Below are positions 51,882 through 63,778 of a stretch of DNA of 64,000 nucleotides, one piece after another. A model generated the notes under the pieces. That model made no database searches. It was not told the origin of the DNA and saw only the letters and a program-made list of their open reading frames with translations. Position 1 is the first letter of the stretch; each line of letters opens with the position of its first letter. This DNA is from Salminus brasiliensis (taxonomy: Eukaryota; Chordata; Actinopteri; Characiformes; Bryconidae): the NCBI RefSeq assembly GCF_030463535.1, contig NC_132892.1, positions 36,370,989 to 36,434,988 of the forward strand, given 5' to 3'. Made by a program: the position numbers and the translations under genes.

Positions 51882-54800
51882 AGTGTGTGAGTGTGACCTT
51901 TTCAAGCCCTAATGCTGGTTAATTAGGTGAGAAATTACAAAAGTTGCAACTGAATCAAACATTAATAAGAGCACTGGGGTGTTATTTATCACAACAGGGA
52001 GACTGCACGCAAAAGTGTATGAGTGTGTGTGTGTGTGTGTGTGTGTGTTTTTGGGAGACTAACAGGAAATGAAGTGCAGGCTGGGGAATTTCAGTGAGCT
52101 GACCACAGTGGAGGTCACTCTGAGCTGGTGTTTATTAACCCCCTCTTTCTCGGTTGCCGTCGGCGATAATAAAATCCTGCTGTCGTTTTTATCTGAATTA
52201 TTTCTGAAACAGGAGAAGGAACTGCGTGGGTTTTCACCAGGAAGAAAAAAACTTGATTTATCAGCTTTGAGGGTTTTTTTTTATCAGAATCAGAATAATT
52301 TTTTATACTTTCTACTGGATGCAGGGTGCAGTCATGTGCCTAAACCTTTTTCTTAAACACTGTAGTCACTTATTTTATTATTAAATGAACTTATTATTTT
52401 GAAGACATTTACATTTACACTGAAGACATTTAGCAGAAGTTCTTCTCCAGAGCCACAGAAATGCTTCACTGGAAAATAGCCTTTGCTAGTTTGTACAGAG
52501 AGCCCAACAGATCCCTCCAAACATAGATACTACTAAACACAGAAGTCAGTATGGAATATTAAATGTGAAATATTATCTTTATTATTATTATTATTAGTAG
52601 TAGTAGTAGTAGTAGTATATTTTTTATTTTTTTTATTATTATTTTTAAAACAATAAAAAAGAACTACATTATTGTTTTATAATAACAAGCCAAATTAACC
52701 ACTCAATTACTTAAAACTAGAAAATGCATTACTGCATTATTACTTATAAAAGCAAAGCTGAAACATTCTTTGTAAAATTTATCAATTATAATTAATGAAA
52801 AACAAAAAAGTAAACAATTATTGCATTATTTTTATGAGGTATTTTAGTGTGTTGATAAATATATAGTTAAGAATTGAAATGAACGTTTTTAATAATGCAC
52901 ATCATCTACGGGATGAAGAGAGGCTGGTAAAGAAAGGAATTGTGGGTGTTTTTGGTTTATAAACTCAGACGCTAGAAGAGGAGCTCAGGGGAAGAACTGG
53001 ACTGCAGGATAAGACATGGATTCTAATGCAGCCTAGCACACCATGCTAAGAGCAGTTATAATGTATAATGCAGGAAGAAAGACGGTAGTAAATCCTGCTT
53101 CATCACATCTCTGTGGTCATTCGATCTGCTGGACAGAAACGCTCGGCCTGGGCAGGAAAAGCCTTCCCCAGTGGAACTGCCTCAAGTCTAGAGGAGCTTT
53201 AAACCGACGGTATCCACAGTATTCCTGGAAACAAGCACAACGATCAGATTTATAAACCTGAACGGTGGAAGAGCAAGGACCGTCAGAGGGACCGGTAAAA
53301 CAGACCCTCAGGAGGACTGCTCTAATATGACCTTCATGGAAGAGTCCTCACCATTCAACTCAGCACTGGAAGCTCCAGAAGAACATCTAAGCAAGTCTGA
53401 TGTGTTTAGTAAACAGTCCTGTGAACTGATGAAGATAAAACAGGGTGTTTCTGAAGCACTGAACGATAAGCTGAAACAAACAAGAGCTAAACGTTTACAA
53501 GCGATTATACTTGTCCAGGGGGCGCCACTGAGTACTGACCATGCAGGGTGCCCAACCGTGCTTCAGGTCCTTTTATTTAATTTATTTATTTTTTAACTGT
53601 AACAGATGATAAAAAGGTTACTATTGAATATAATTTACAGAAATGTTTCCTATTTAACTTCATAATGTTTAGAGTTCAGGTGATCTGCAACTCTCTTAAC
53701 TATTCACGCTAACAGACATTTAGATCAGGGGTGCCCAAACTTTTGCATGCCACTGTGTAAAGACAAATTTTGAATTTTATGAAGGTAAATTACTAATTAC
53801 TCAACTTCATAGTTCTTGAAGGCTAATTGGCTAGGCTAGGCCAGGCTACGCAACTACTGTGACCCGTCTAGGTTCTGTAAACCAGCCAATCAGAGCAGAG
53901 CTTATCTCAGTAAAAGGACAATCAGAGTGTTTCATTCTGAGATAAAATAACAGGGTGGTAAATAGGCTTGTTAAACCACATATGAGAATTTTTCACCACA
54001 TCTGAGAACTCACACACTTACTGTTGATTCTACTGGTTTATTTCATTCGTGTTAAGATTTTTTATTATTCTGCCAGTGGAATAAAAACAAGCATTTTGTT
54101 TTAAATTAAAAATGTAAAAAAGGTTCAAGAAATAATTTTATAATATTCATAAAACAATTTCAAAATTAGAAGCAGCAGATATTTCTATTTTTATTATTAT
54201 CTTTTATTCTTTTTATTTAAAATTTAATTTGCTGAAATATTATACTGGATCATTTTAACAACGACATTTTTGTCCATATCGGCCAGCACGGGCCAAAGCA
54301 GCAACTTCACGACCTAAACACTCTTACAGACGTACACTATTCTTTCAACAACCCCGTAACGATACACAATGTTATTACTGCAGTTAAATGTGTTTGACTT
54401 GCAAAGAAACTAGTTTTTGCACATAGAAAAAATACGTCCACCCGAACACACACACACACACACACACACACTCGTATTCAGAACATCAGTATGACAATCA
54501 TCTGAAGTGTTCATCAGCGGCCGTGCACTAAAGAACCACTCTAAAAGGCCACGACAACGAGATATCATCACCAACACCATCATCACCATCATCATCATCA
54601 TCGTAATGGGCCCATTTCATGTGGCACCGATGCGACCCTCGTGATGACACACACACACACTCGCAGCGGGATCCTCAGTGTGTAATGGAGCTGCTAGCGC
54701 AAAGCATGGATGAGGGTGATTTACTAACCTATATTAATAAACATAACCCAGTCATAAAGCATCAGAGCGGGATATTAATGTGTAAACGGCTGCTGATCAG

Positions 54801-54951
54801 CCGCGGGTCGGCCTGAGTAATGTGTAATAAACACAGGCTGCTTAATGAATAATGAGGCTTTATAATGGAGAGCGAGGCCAGCTGAAGGATTTAACACTGT
54901 TATAAAGCTTCTCATGGTGAACGCTACAGAAGCACTGACCTTTCTCTTCAG

Positions 54952-54995
<44 letters not shown>

Positions 54996-57429
54996 AAGTA
55001 TTACAGCCGAGACACTGGGCCGTTCTGAAGTACATATATATGGAGCTGGATATAGAGCTCAGAAAAGCATGCAGCATACGCTCCCTGACACCGAGTCCGA
55101 CAGCCATAACCTACTGTGCTCCCACCACCACTTCCGTAGCTGTCAGTGGAGACTTCTCATTCAGATGTGTGCCCCCATCCTCCACCAGTCCTCCACCAGT
55201 CCTCCACCAGTCCTCCAGCAAGTCTTGTTTTCGCTCTAAATGTGGATAATTAAACTGCGCTTGGCGTCTCTGGGCACGTCCTGCAGGAGTGATTACTGCT
55301 CAGCTGGGCATCGCTTTTGCTTTCATAATTAAACTCAAGGATTCATTAGTGAGGGTCCACTAACAGTACACGCACTGTAGGACTGGGTTTAGAGTTTAGG
55401 ATTAAGATTAGGGTTAGGGTTTAGGGTTTTTTTTTTTGAGAGAGAGAGAGAGAGAAAGCTCTAGTCTTGGTTAAGGTTGAGGGGTGGGTACAATATCTCA
55501 TAAAGAACATTCCATTAAGGGGTTCTTTAAAGACCCAAACTTGGTTCTTGGTTCTGTAATGGCACAACTACAAAGAAACACCCTTATTTAGGAGCATTGG
55601 ATTGGGTTTGAGGGTTTGGGGGGTTCGTTTTGAGGTTAGGGACACAGCAGATGGATGGTTGGAGTCTTGGGGTTACAGAGTTCAGGATGGAGTTTGAGGA
55701 CTGAGATGGGGGGGTTGTGTTAAAAAGTCGTGGCTGGAGTTTGGGTTAGAGGTTCTGACTGGGGTTAGAAGGTTGGGGTTAGAGGTTCAGGATGGGGTTA
55801 GAAGGTTGGGGTTAGAGGTTCAGGATGGTGTTAGAAGGTTGGGGTTAGAGGTTCAGGCTGGGGTTAGAAGGTTGGGGTTAGAGGCTCAGGCTGGGGTTAG
55901 AAGGTTGGGGTTAGAGGCTCAGGCTGGGGTTAGAAGGTTGGGGTTAGAGGTTCAGGCTGGGGTTAGAAGGTTGGGGTTAGAGGCTCAGGCTGGGGTTAGA
56001 AGGTTGGGGTTAGAAGGTTGGGGTTAGAGGTTCAGGCTGGGGTTAGAAGGTTGGGGTTAGAGGGTTCAGGCTGGGGTTAGAAGGTTGGGGTTAGAGGTTC
56101 AGGCTGGGGTTAGAAGGTTGGGGTTAGAGGGTTTAGCATAGAGGACTCAGGTTGGGGTTGAAAGGTTAGGATTAGAGGGATCTGAGTGGTGTTAGAGTGG
56201 TTGGGATTAAAGAGTTTAGGGTGTGGCCCGAGAGTTGTCGTTAATAATACAGGGCTCAGGGTACGGTTAGAGGGCTGCAGATGGGGTGAGCTTGGTATTA
56301 AAGAGCTGGGATTAAGGGCTGAGACTAGAGGTTTGGGTTTCTGATGGGCAAAGGGCCTTCATTATTAATATCTTCCTTCATTCAATATCGTCATCATTAA
56401 TAGAATCACTCATCTGTTCAGTTTGTGGTACATTTTGGATTTCAGACAACCATTGCACATAGCGTTCAGTAGCCGATACTGCTAATGCTGATACACCTAC
56501 TGATTTTTTATTGGACACCAAGAAAGAAAAAAGTTCCCGTGTAAAATAAACTCCTGTGCTTCCGGCCGAACGGCATCTGTTATAGCTGCTATATATAACC
56601 AGGGTAACGTAGGGACTGTTCTAGCTACTGCTAAAGATTCGGCCTTGGGGCTCTCAAGGACACCATAGAAAAAGGGCCGTGCTACCTTTTTTACGGCAAA
56701 GTTGTAGGTTTCATTATCAGCTTTTTAAAAAATATTAACCGACTTGGTTATAAACTGACTATCCACTAAATGCCTCCTTTACTAATGTTAATACACGAAC
56801 CTCTGCTCACATCTCGAGCAGACGTATGGTCAGAAGGAACAGATCAAAGTGCACAAACTTGCAGACGGGGGAGATCAGGAGATTCCTCCCAGGCTGGGAC
56901 TGAACCCCTAAGCGCACTCGGGAGATGAAGCTGCTGTACCTCACTAATGAAGTGATTTTAGTTTAGAGGAGCCGGGAGCGAAGCCCTGAGAGAGGAGCTG
57001 AACACGCTACAGCATTGACCTGCAGACTCAACACTGCAGAGACCGCTGGGGGGCTAACGTCAATACTGAAGCCTCTAACAGTCAACGAGCGGCAGCAACG
57101 ACATGCGCCGGGTGACCAAGACACACAGAAGAGCAAGCAATTAATCTACCAGGATCAAAGAAACACCAGCCAGTGCATCACTCACTCCTCACACTCGTCA
57201 GCCTCCCTGTCTTCTTTTATCTTCTGCACATGGACAGCAACACCACACCGACACTTTTCATCTGTTCATCTACAGTTCCTCTCAGGCGTAACAGGTTCCC
57301 CATCATCAGAACCACGGCCACTTTACTGATCAACTTAAACACTGAGGAATCAGTCACCATCATCACCACCATCATCATCATCACCATCATTATCAGCATC
57401 ATTACCACCACCGCCGCCTCTATCATCAA

Positions 57430-57460
<31 letters not shown>

Positions 57461-57548
57461 TCCACTCACCTGCTCCCAGAAACAGCACCAGTAGGCTCAC
57501 ACACACCAGCATCCTCCAGAATGGCAGCAGCGCCGGCGTGCCGCTCAT
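46891..57548 (-). CDS. lypd1: LY6/PLAUR domain-containing protein 1 (Lynx2), 3 exons, complete
   Basis: Exons join as 57548-57470, 51022-50888 and 47141-46891 (79, 135 and 251 bases; 154 residues). All junctions are GT-AG and phase-consistent. Residues 1-26 form a signal peptide (VCVSLLVLFLGAG region). The mature chain begins ALQIQCYQCEE and is a single three-finger Ly6/uPAR domain, with SSPEFIVNCTVNVQDMCQKE and the CCNTPLCN ending. The tail (AGSSSA, then a hydrophobic ILLSSLLLSLSVCL) fits a GPI signal. Nearly all mature landmarks match vertebrate LYPD1 as I know it; human is 141 residues. LYPD1/Lynx2 is a neuronal prototoxin-like protein that binds and dampens nicotinic acetylcholine receptors. 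The gene converges on the mesothelin-like gene, leaving 9.2 kb between stops. Confidence 0.95.
47690..48705. repeat. Direct duplication of about 250 bp in lypd1 intron 2
   Basis: 47690-47930 and 48413-48703 share the same order: acacaagaaat, ttcagcacagactcacttcc, catttattgatcacacac, a (CA)n, gaacaacacactgatct, tgcagatgatgtgtgcagtg, a (GT)n, then taggggtaaatggcctttca. The offset is about 720-770 bases and the main differences are microsatellite length. Each copy pairs a (CA)n with a (GT)n. Confidence 0.85.
48349..50045. repeat. Minisatellite, 26-29 bp unit, about 1.7 kb, in lypd1 intron 2
   Basis: Two related units alternate in blocks: a 29-base form (attcactacagacagtaaat plus tcaccactg) and a 26-base form (attcactacagaaagtaaat plus tcaatg). 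The array is interrupted at about 48405-48695 by the duplicated segment described separately. Blocks such as four 26-base units in a row recur, showing higher-order copying. Confidence 0.9.
50210..50762. repeat. Minisatellite, about 20-30 bp unit, in lypd1 intron 2
   Basis: Repeats of gctgtgtagaatagctgtgt with variable aaagtgtaaa spacers run to within about 130 bases of exon 2. Confidence 0.9.
50888..51022 (-). CDS. lypd1: lypd1 exon 2 (first half of the Ly6 domain)
   Basis: The acceptor ttgtag sits at 51023-51028 just after a (CA)n tract (read as TG on the coding strand), and the donor gtaaga at 50887. It encodes GAALQIQCYQCEEV, then five cysteines in total and VQDMCQKEVLVMED. Confidence 0.93.
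51163..51334. repeat. (TA)n and (ATT)n microsatellites in lypd1 intron 1
   Basis: A (TA)n of about 75 bases ends at 51239, and an (ATT)n runs 51291-51333. 51335-51835 between these and the (GT)n at 51838-51880 shows no recognisable feature. Confidence 0.95.
51890..52290. promoter_or_regulatory. Candidate conserved non-coding block in lypd1 intron 1
   Basis: Low-repeat, mixed-composition sequence with homeodomain-like cores (gctggttaattaggtgag, catcattaataag-like) and gaccacagtggaggtcactc stands out from the repeats around it. No coding frame in it is convincing. This is an appearance-based call only. Confidence 0.25.
52408..52565 (-). repeat. LINE 3'-tail fragment
   Basis: The spelling acatttacactgaagacattt, agcagaagttcttctccaga, then cagatccctccaaacataga and tactaaacacagaag parallels 60948-61085 in the longer LINE copy. 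Same orientation, 5'-truncated. Confidence 0.6.
52960..53765 (+). mobile_element. Decayed Tc1/mariner-like element in lypd1 intron 1
   Basis: Landmarks of a Tc1 transposase coding strand remain in order: gaccttcatggaagagtcct (53330), catctaagcaagtctgatgt (53384), acagtcctgtgaactgatga (53412). The end has caggggtgcccaaacttttg catgccactg (53727-53756), a typical element terminus. No usable frame survives. Confidence 0.65.
54645..55345. promoter_or_regulatory. Candidate conserved non-coding region in lypd1 intron 1
   Basis: About 650 bases of low-repeat sequence hold many TAAT cores (gataattaaactgcgc near 55244, tttcataattaaactcaa near 55322, cttaatgaataatgaggctt near 54841). One (CA)n near 54957-54991 interrupts. 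The first intron of a neuronal gene is a plausible enhancer site, but only alignment can show conservation. Confidence 0.3.
55735..56130. repeat. Minisatellite, 33-bp unit, G-rich
   Basis: About eleven units of gaggttcaggctggggttag plus aaggttggggtta. 33 bases is 11 codons, so an 84-codon open frame runs through it by chance. Less regular ggttag-type copies extend from about 55390 to 56340. Confidence 0.9.
57355..57464. repeat. (ATC)n-rich microsatellite next to the lypd1 exon 1 donor
   Basis: Interrupted cat/atc repeats end a few bases from the exon 1 splice donor (57469). 56345-57350 to its left holds no recognisable gene or repeat. Confidence 0.9.
57470..57548 (-). CDS. lypd1: lypd1 exon 1 (signal peptide)
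   Basis: ATG at 57548-57546 opens MSGTPALLPFWRMLVCVSLL and leads into LVLFLGA. The donor gtgagt follows at 57469. A second Met (codon 13) could also start a signal peptide. The upstream Met is preferred because the frame is open and gives a longer n-region, but the choice is not certain. An (ATC)n repeat begins right after the donor. Confidence 0.88.
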
Positions 57549-57655
57549 CGTCTCTCCCCCCTATACACACACTCTCTCACACACACACATACACTCACTC
57601 CGCCGTGACCACAGCGCCGGACTGTCAGCACGCTATCATTCCACACAGAGAACAT

Positions 57656-57747
<92 letters not shown>

Positions 57748-57840
57748 CAGAGAGAGAGAGAGAGAGACAGAGAGAGAGAGAGACAGAGAGACAGAGAGAC
57801 AGAGAGAGAGAGAGAGAGAGACACGTGATGTGTGTGGACA
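57549..57840 (-). promoter_or_regulatory. lypd1: Putative lypd1 5' UTR/promoter with (GA)n tract
   Basis: The 110 bases directly upstream of the ATG include CpG-containing sequence (gccgtgaccacagcgccgga, written on +). A (GA)n of about 165 bases with CA interruptions follows at 57655-57820. (GA)n and GAGA sites are known in many promoters. No TATA box was identified and the transcription start is unknown. Confidence 0.35.
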
Positions 57841-60252
57841 ATGATGAGGGCGCAGAGGGGAGGAGAAGAGGAAAGAAAAGAGAAGAGATCAGAGGAGAAA
57901 GAGGAGAGGATGGAATAGAGGAGAAGGGAGAAGAGTGGAAAATGAGGGAAGGCTGAGAGTGGAGCAGAGCGAAAACTGAAGAGCTGAGAGATGGCGAGGA
58001 AGAAAATAAGAGATGTGAAAACATGAGAAAGAGGAGGAGATGAGGAAGAAAGAGGAGATGAGGAAAGATAGAGAAGGAGATATGGAGGAAAAGAGGAAGA
58101 TATGGGAAAGAAAAGAAGCAGGAAAAGAGTAGAAGGAGATGAGGAGGAGAAGAAGAAGAGGAGGAGAGGAGGAGGAGGAGAAGAAGAAGAGGAGGAGAGG
58201 AGGATATGAGTGGAGCAGAGCAAAAACTGAAGAGCTGAGAAACAGCGAGGAAGAAAATAAGAGATGTGAAAACATGAGAAAGAAGAGGAGATTAAGAGCA
58301 AAAGAGGAGGAGATGAAAAAGAAAAAAAGAGGAGGAGAGGTGGAAGAAAAGAGGAGGAGAAGATGAAGAAGAAATGAGGAGGAGGAGATGAAAAAGAAAA
58401 GAGGACGGGGGGATGAGGAAGAAAGAGGAGGAGGAGATGAGGAAGAAAAGAGGAGATGATGAAAGATGGAGAAGGAGATATGGAGGAAAAAAGGAGGATG
58501 AAATATGAAGGAAAAGAAGAAGATATGGGGAAGAAAAGAAGAGGAGATGAGCAGGAAAAGAGTAGAAGAAGATGAGGTGGAGGAGAGGAGGAGGAGGAGA
58601 AGAGGAAATGAGGAGGAGGAGAAGAGGAAAAGGAGAAGAGGAGAAGAGGAGGACGGGAGGGGGAGAAGACAGAGAGGAGATAAGGAGGAGAGGAGGAAAA
58701 AATGAGGAGAAGGAGATGAGGAGGAAGAGATGAGGAGGAGAGGAAGAGATGAGGGGGAGGAGATAAGGAAGAGAGAAGAAGAAGATGAGGAGAGAAGAAG
58801 AAGATGAGGAGGAGATGAGGAGGAGAAGATGAGCAGAAGGAGATGAGGAGGAGGAGAGGAGGTGAGGAGGAGAAGATGAAGAGGAGGAGAGGAGGAGAGG
58901 AGGGGAGGGAGAGGGGGAGGAGATGAGGAGGAGATGAGGAGATGAGAATATGAGGAGGAAAGGGAAGTGATCAGAGAAGAAAGAGGAGAGGATGGAATAG
59001 AGGAGGAGGAGGAGATGAGGAGGAGGAGAGGAGGATATGAGTGGAGCAGAGCGAAAATTGAAAAGCTGAGAAACGGCAAGGAAGAAAATAAGAGAAGTGA
59101 AAACAGGAGAAAGAGGAGGAGATTAAGAGCAAAAGAGGAGGAGATGAAAAAGAAAAGAAGAGGAGGAGAGGAGGAAGAAAAGAGGAGGAGGAGATGAAAA
59201 AGAAATGAGGAGGAGGAGAGGAGGAAAAAAAGAGGAGGAGGAGGAGAGGAGGAAGAAAGGAGGAGGAGATGAAAAAGAAAAGAGAAGGAGGAGAGGAGGA
59301 AGAAAAGAGGAGGAGGAGATAAGGAGAAAAAGAGGAGGAGGAGATAAGTAGAAAAAGAGGAGGAGGAGATGAAAAAGAAAAGAGGAGGAGGAGAGGAGGA
59401 AGAAAAGAGGAGGAGGAGATAAGGAGGAAAAGAGCAGATGAGGAAAGATGGAGAAGGAGATATGGAGGGAAAAAGGAGGATGAGATATGGGGAAGAAAAA
59501 AAGAGGAGATGAGCAGGAAAAGAGTAAAAGGAGATTAGGAGAAGGAAATGAGGTGGAGGAGAGGAGGAGGAGATGAGAAGGAGGAGAGGAGGAGAAGAGG
59601 AAGAGGAGAATAGGAGGAGGGGAGGGGGAGAGGAGGAGAAGAAGAGAAGAGGAGGAGAAGAGGAAGAGGAGAATAGGAGGAGGGGAGGGGGAGAGGAGGA
59701 GAAGAAGAGAAGAGGAGGAGATGAGGAGGAGGAAAGAAGGAGATGAGGAGGAGAGGAGGAAAAGATGAGGAGAAGGAGATGAGGAGGAGAGGAGGAGGAG
59801 ATGAGAGGAGGAGAAGGGGAGGAGATGAGGAGGAGAGAGGAGAGGAAATGAGGAGGAGAGGAGAAGGAGATGAGAGGAGGAGAAGGGGAGGAGGAGGGGA
59901 GGAGATGAGGAGGAGAGAGGAGAGGAAATGAGGAGGAGAGGAGAAGGAGATGTGGAGGAGGAGATGAGGAGGAGAGGAGGAGATGAGAGGAGGAGAAGGG
60001 GAGGAGATGAGGAGGAGAGAGAAGAGGAAATGAGGAGGAGAGGAGAAGGAGATGTGGAGGAGGAGATGAGGAGGAGAGGAGGAGGAGATGAGAGGAGGAG
60101 AAGGGGAGGAGGAGATGAGGAGGAGAGGAGGAGATGTGGAGGAGGAGATGAGGAGTAGAGGAGGAGATGAGGAGGAGGAGAGGAGGAGATGTGGAGGAGG
60201 AGATGAGGAGAAGGAGATGAGGAGGAGGAGGAGAGGAGGAGAGGAGGAGGAG
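57841..60252. repeat. Purine-rich tract (GAGGA/GAAGA)n, about 2.4 kb
   Basis: The + strand is almost pure A and G (gaggaggag, gaagaagag, gaggaaaag), with isolated T in gatgag units and rare C. Longer copies recur: the segment with ggagcagagc, aaaaactgaagagctgaga and gaagaaaataagagatgtga is at about 57951, 58210 and 59042. The Ser/Leu/Pro-rich and Glu/Arg-rich open frames across it are repeat artefacts. Confidence 0.9.
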
Positions 60253-60944
60253 GGCACCTCAGAGATCTGGACTGGAACCTGGAGGCCAGCTCTACAGAGC
60301 AAAAACAATAAGCAGTAATTACCCAGCTGTCATTTTCCCACTGGGAGCCAGCGGAGCAGGACCAGCACTGATAACACTCCCAGCGTCCCCCTCCATTAAC
60401 CACCGCTGACCATCATTTATTACTCAACTCTGACTGCTTGTCCCCCTCGCCTCCTGTCCTCACTGGTCGGATGTTCCCTGTCCCTTTGTCTTGTCCTTAT
60501 TGACTGAATATGTAGTCTCATCTTCTTCTCCTCATTTCCTCGGTAGAGTTCTGTCTCCATGACCTGTTTTTTACTTTTGAATTTGTATCTTTTTTGTCCT
60601 CTTTGTCCCGATCGGTTGGACATTAATGGCCTGTCTTTTTTGTCAATCTCTGATTGATCTGAATTGTTGTCCTGCTCTCTTGTCTTGTTGCTTTTCCCTC
60701 CTTGTTCTGATTGGTTAGATATTTGCAGCCCCGCCTTGTTGTACTGATTGGTCTGAAATTCTTAGTTCCAACTTCTAGTCCTGCTGGAATGGATCTGCTT
60801 AGTCCCCTTGTCCTCCCATGCCCCGACTGTCCAGTCTTCTGGTCCCCTTGTCCTTGTTGATTTCATAGCACCAATTACATCAAATATTACAAAACTGTAA
60901 TACGTTTTAAGCTCTGTCTTTCAGGTAGGACACACACACACACA
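60253..60944. other. No gene seen
   Basis: Non-repetitive at first (60253-60420), then loosely repeated ctgattggt/ttgtcctt-type spellings. I find no coding, RNA or transposon signature. Confidence 0.5.
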
Positions 60945-61830
60945 CTTACATTTACGGCATTTAGCAGACGCGCTTCTCCAGAGCGACTTACAAAGTGCTT
61001 TGCTATTTACTCAAGAAAAGCCTCAGCTAGTTAGAATAGACTAATAGTTCAAAGATACCTCTAATCTTAGACATTACTAAACACAATACAATACGGTGAC
61101 CATAGAACTATTCGTCCAAGTACTCTCAGAAGAGGAGGGTCTTCAGTCTGGGTTTGAGGACAGTGAGCGTTGGACTCTGCCGTTCAGACACCCAGGGGAA
61201 GCTCGTTCCACCACTTCGGGGCAGGACAGTAAAAAGTCTGGACGCTCGTCTTCCGTGGATCTTAAAGGATGGCGGGTCGAGCCGAGCCGTACTTGAAGCT
61301 CGAAGGGCTCTTGGTGCAGACCGGCTTTTGACCATCACCATCAAGTGCGGAGGGGCTGGCTGGTCCAGTCTTGGCTTTGTAGACCAGAGTCAGGGTCTGA
61401 ATCTGATGAGGGCAGCAGCTACTGGAAGCCAGTGGAGAGAACGCAGCAGTGGAGTGACATGGCTGAATTTTGGAACATTGAAGACGACCCGTGCCGCTGC
61501 ATTCTGGATGAGTTGCAGGGGTCTGATGGTGCGCAGAGGGAGACTAGTCAGAAGAGAGCTGCAGTGGTCAAGTCTTGAAGTGACGAGAGACTGAACAAGC
61601 ACCTGGGCGACTCTCTAGAGAGGAAGGGTGGATTTCTCCGGATGTTATACAGGAGAAATCTGCAGGACCAAGTCAGAACTGCAACATGGCCTGAGAACCA
61701 TAACTGATCACCCATGACGACACCAAGGCTTCCAGCTTCTGTAGAAGGAGTGACCAGTCAGTTATCAAAGGAGATGGCAAGATCGTTTTTTGGTCCAGCA
61801 GTTCCCGGGATGTACAGCAGCTCTGTCTTG
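60945..61830 (-). mobile_element. L2/Rex-like LINE 3' fragment with reverse transcriptase end
   Basis: On the minus strand 61602-61390 reads LVQSLVTSRLDHCSSLL, then RPLQLIQNAAARVVF and SHVTPLLRSLHWLPVAA, the hallmark end of the reverse transcriptase of L2/Rex-type non-LTR elements. The 3' end near 60948 has the common fish tail (tgctaaatgccgtaaatg on the minus strand). A frame break after the VAA segment shows decay, and the 5' part is missing. Truncated copies of the same family are at 52408 and 36925. Confidence 0.75.
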
Positions 61831-61837
61831 CTGTGTG

Positions 61838-62725
61838 TGTGTGTGCACACATACACACACACAGACACGCACACACACACACAGACATACACACACATAC
61901 ACACACACACACAGACACGCACACACACACACAGACATACACACACATACACACACACACACATACACACACATACACACACACACACACACAAACAGAA
62001 ATACACACACATACACACATACACAGACACGCACACACACACACACAGACATACACACAGATACACACACACACACACACACAGACAGACATACACACAG
62101 ATACACACACACACACATATACACACACAGACATACACACACATATACACATACACACACACATACACACACACATACACACACACAGACACGCACACAC
62201 ACACACACAGACATACACACACATACACACACACACACATACACACACACACAGACACGCACACACACACACACACAGACATACACACACATACACACAC
62301 ACACACAAACAGAAATACACACACATACACACACACACACAGACATGCACACACACACACACAGACATACACACAGATACACACACACACACACACACAC
62401 AGACATACACACAGATACACACACACACATATACGCACACACATACGCACACACATATACACACACAGACATACACACACATATACACACACACACACAC
62501 ATACACACACACACATACACACACACAGACACGCACACACACACACACAGACACGCACACACATACACACACACACATACGCACACACACAGACACGCAC
62601 ACATACACACACACAAACACAGACATAAACACAGATACACACACACACATACGCACACACATACACACACACACAGACATACACACACATACACTCACAC
62701 ACACACACACATACACAGACACAAA
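61838..62725. repeat. CA-rich satellite-like array with acacagacac/acatac units
   Basis: About 890 bases of (CA)n broken by regular aga, ata and acg variants that form longer repeated blocks (for example cagacacgcacacacacaca and cagacatacacacacataca). All open frames over 300 codons here are low-complexity artefacts. Confidence 0.95.
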
Positions 62726-62734
62726 ATTCTAATT

Positions 62735-63030
62735 CTTTTGTTTTTTATCAAATTCAAATTTATTTGTCACATACATAGTAATACACAGTATAACTTGCAG
62801 TGAAATGCTTTTTAGACAGTCTGCCCACATCAAAGCTATACAATAAAGATCTAAATTTAAACTTAAACTAAACCTTAACTTAATGAAATAAAGTGCAAAA
62901 GTGCAAAAATAATAATAATAAAAAAAAAATTTAAAAAGTTACATTTAAGTTAAATTTAAATTAAAAATAAAATATATAGATATATTTATAAATATAGAAA
63001 TATAGAAATAAAAGAAGTAAGAAAATTAAG
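62735..63030. repeat. AT-rich tail with fish interspersed repeat fragment
   Basis: 62745-62830 (caaatttatttgtcacatac, tgcagtgaaatgctttttag) is a recognisable dispersed fish repeat, followed by A-rich sequence to 63030. Confidence 0.5.
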
Positions 63031-63033
63031 TAA

Positions 63034-63136
63034 GAAAACGCACACACATACACACACACACATACGCACACACATACACACACACACACATACGCACACA
63101 CACACAGACATACACACACACACACACACACACAGT
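63034..63136. repeat. (CA)n-rich block
   Basis: Same variant spelling as the 61838-62725 array (cacacatacacacacacaca, acgcacac). Separated from it by the fragment at 62735-63030. Confidence 0.9.
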
Positions 63137-63194
63137 ACAGCTGCAACTCCTCACATCTTCCTTATCTCCCAAAGGTTTGATTAAAGAAAACTTC

Positions 63195-63726
63195 ATTACA
63201 ACTGTGTGTGAGGACGGTGTGTGTGTGAGGACGGGTGTGTGTGTGAGGACGGTGTGTGTGTGTGTGAGGACAGCTGTGTGTGTGAGGACAGCTGTGTGTG
63301 TGAGGACAGTGTGTGTGTGTGAGGACGGGTGTGTGTGTGAGGACGGTGTGTGTGTGTGTGAGGACAGCTGTGTGTGTGAGGACAGTGTGTGTGTGTGAGG
63401 ACAGTGTGTGTGTGTGAGGACAGGTGTGTGTGTGTGAGGACAGTGTGTGTGTGTGAGGACAGGTGTGTGTGTGTGAGGACGGGTGTGTGTGTGAGGACGG
63501 GTGTGTGTGAGGATGGTGTGTGTGTGAGAATGGTGTGTGTGTGTGAGGACAGGTGTGTGAGAACAGGTGTGTGTGTGTGTGAGGATGGTGTGTGTGTGAG
63601 GACAGGTGTGTGTGTGTGAGGACAGGTGTGTGTGTGAGGACAGGTGTGTGTGTGTGAGGACAGGTGTGTGTGTGTGTGTGTGTGTGAGGATGGTGTGTGT
63701 GTGAGGACAGGTGTGTGTGTGGGGAC

Positions 63727-63778
<52 letters not shown>

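Noticed and set aside
55773..56027. 84-codon open frame with an 11-residue repeat
   Set aside because: The 33-bp minisatellite keeps a frame open by chance. There is no other coding evidence.
57636..60403. Ser/Leu/Pro-rich minus-strand frames of 159-426 codons and Glu/Arg/Lys-rich plus frames
   Set aside because: Products of the polypurine tract. None has a conserved domain and the sequence is a simple repeat.
61673..62803. Several open frames of about 300-350 codons on both strands (Cys/Val and His/Thr-rich)
   Set aside because: They read through a (CA)n-type array. Six overlapping frames open at once shows low complexity, not coding.
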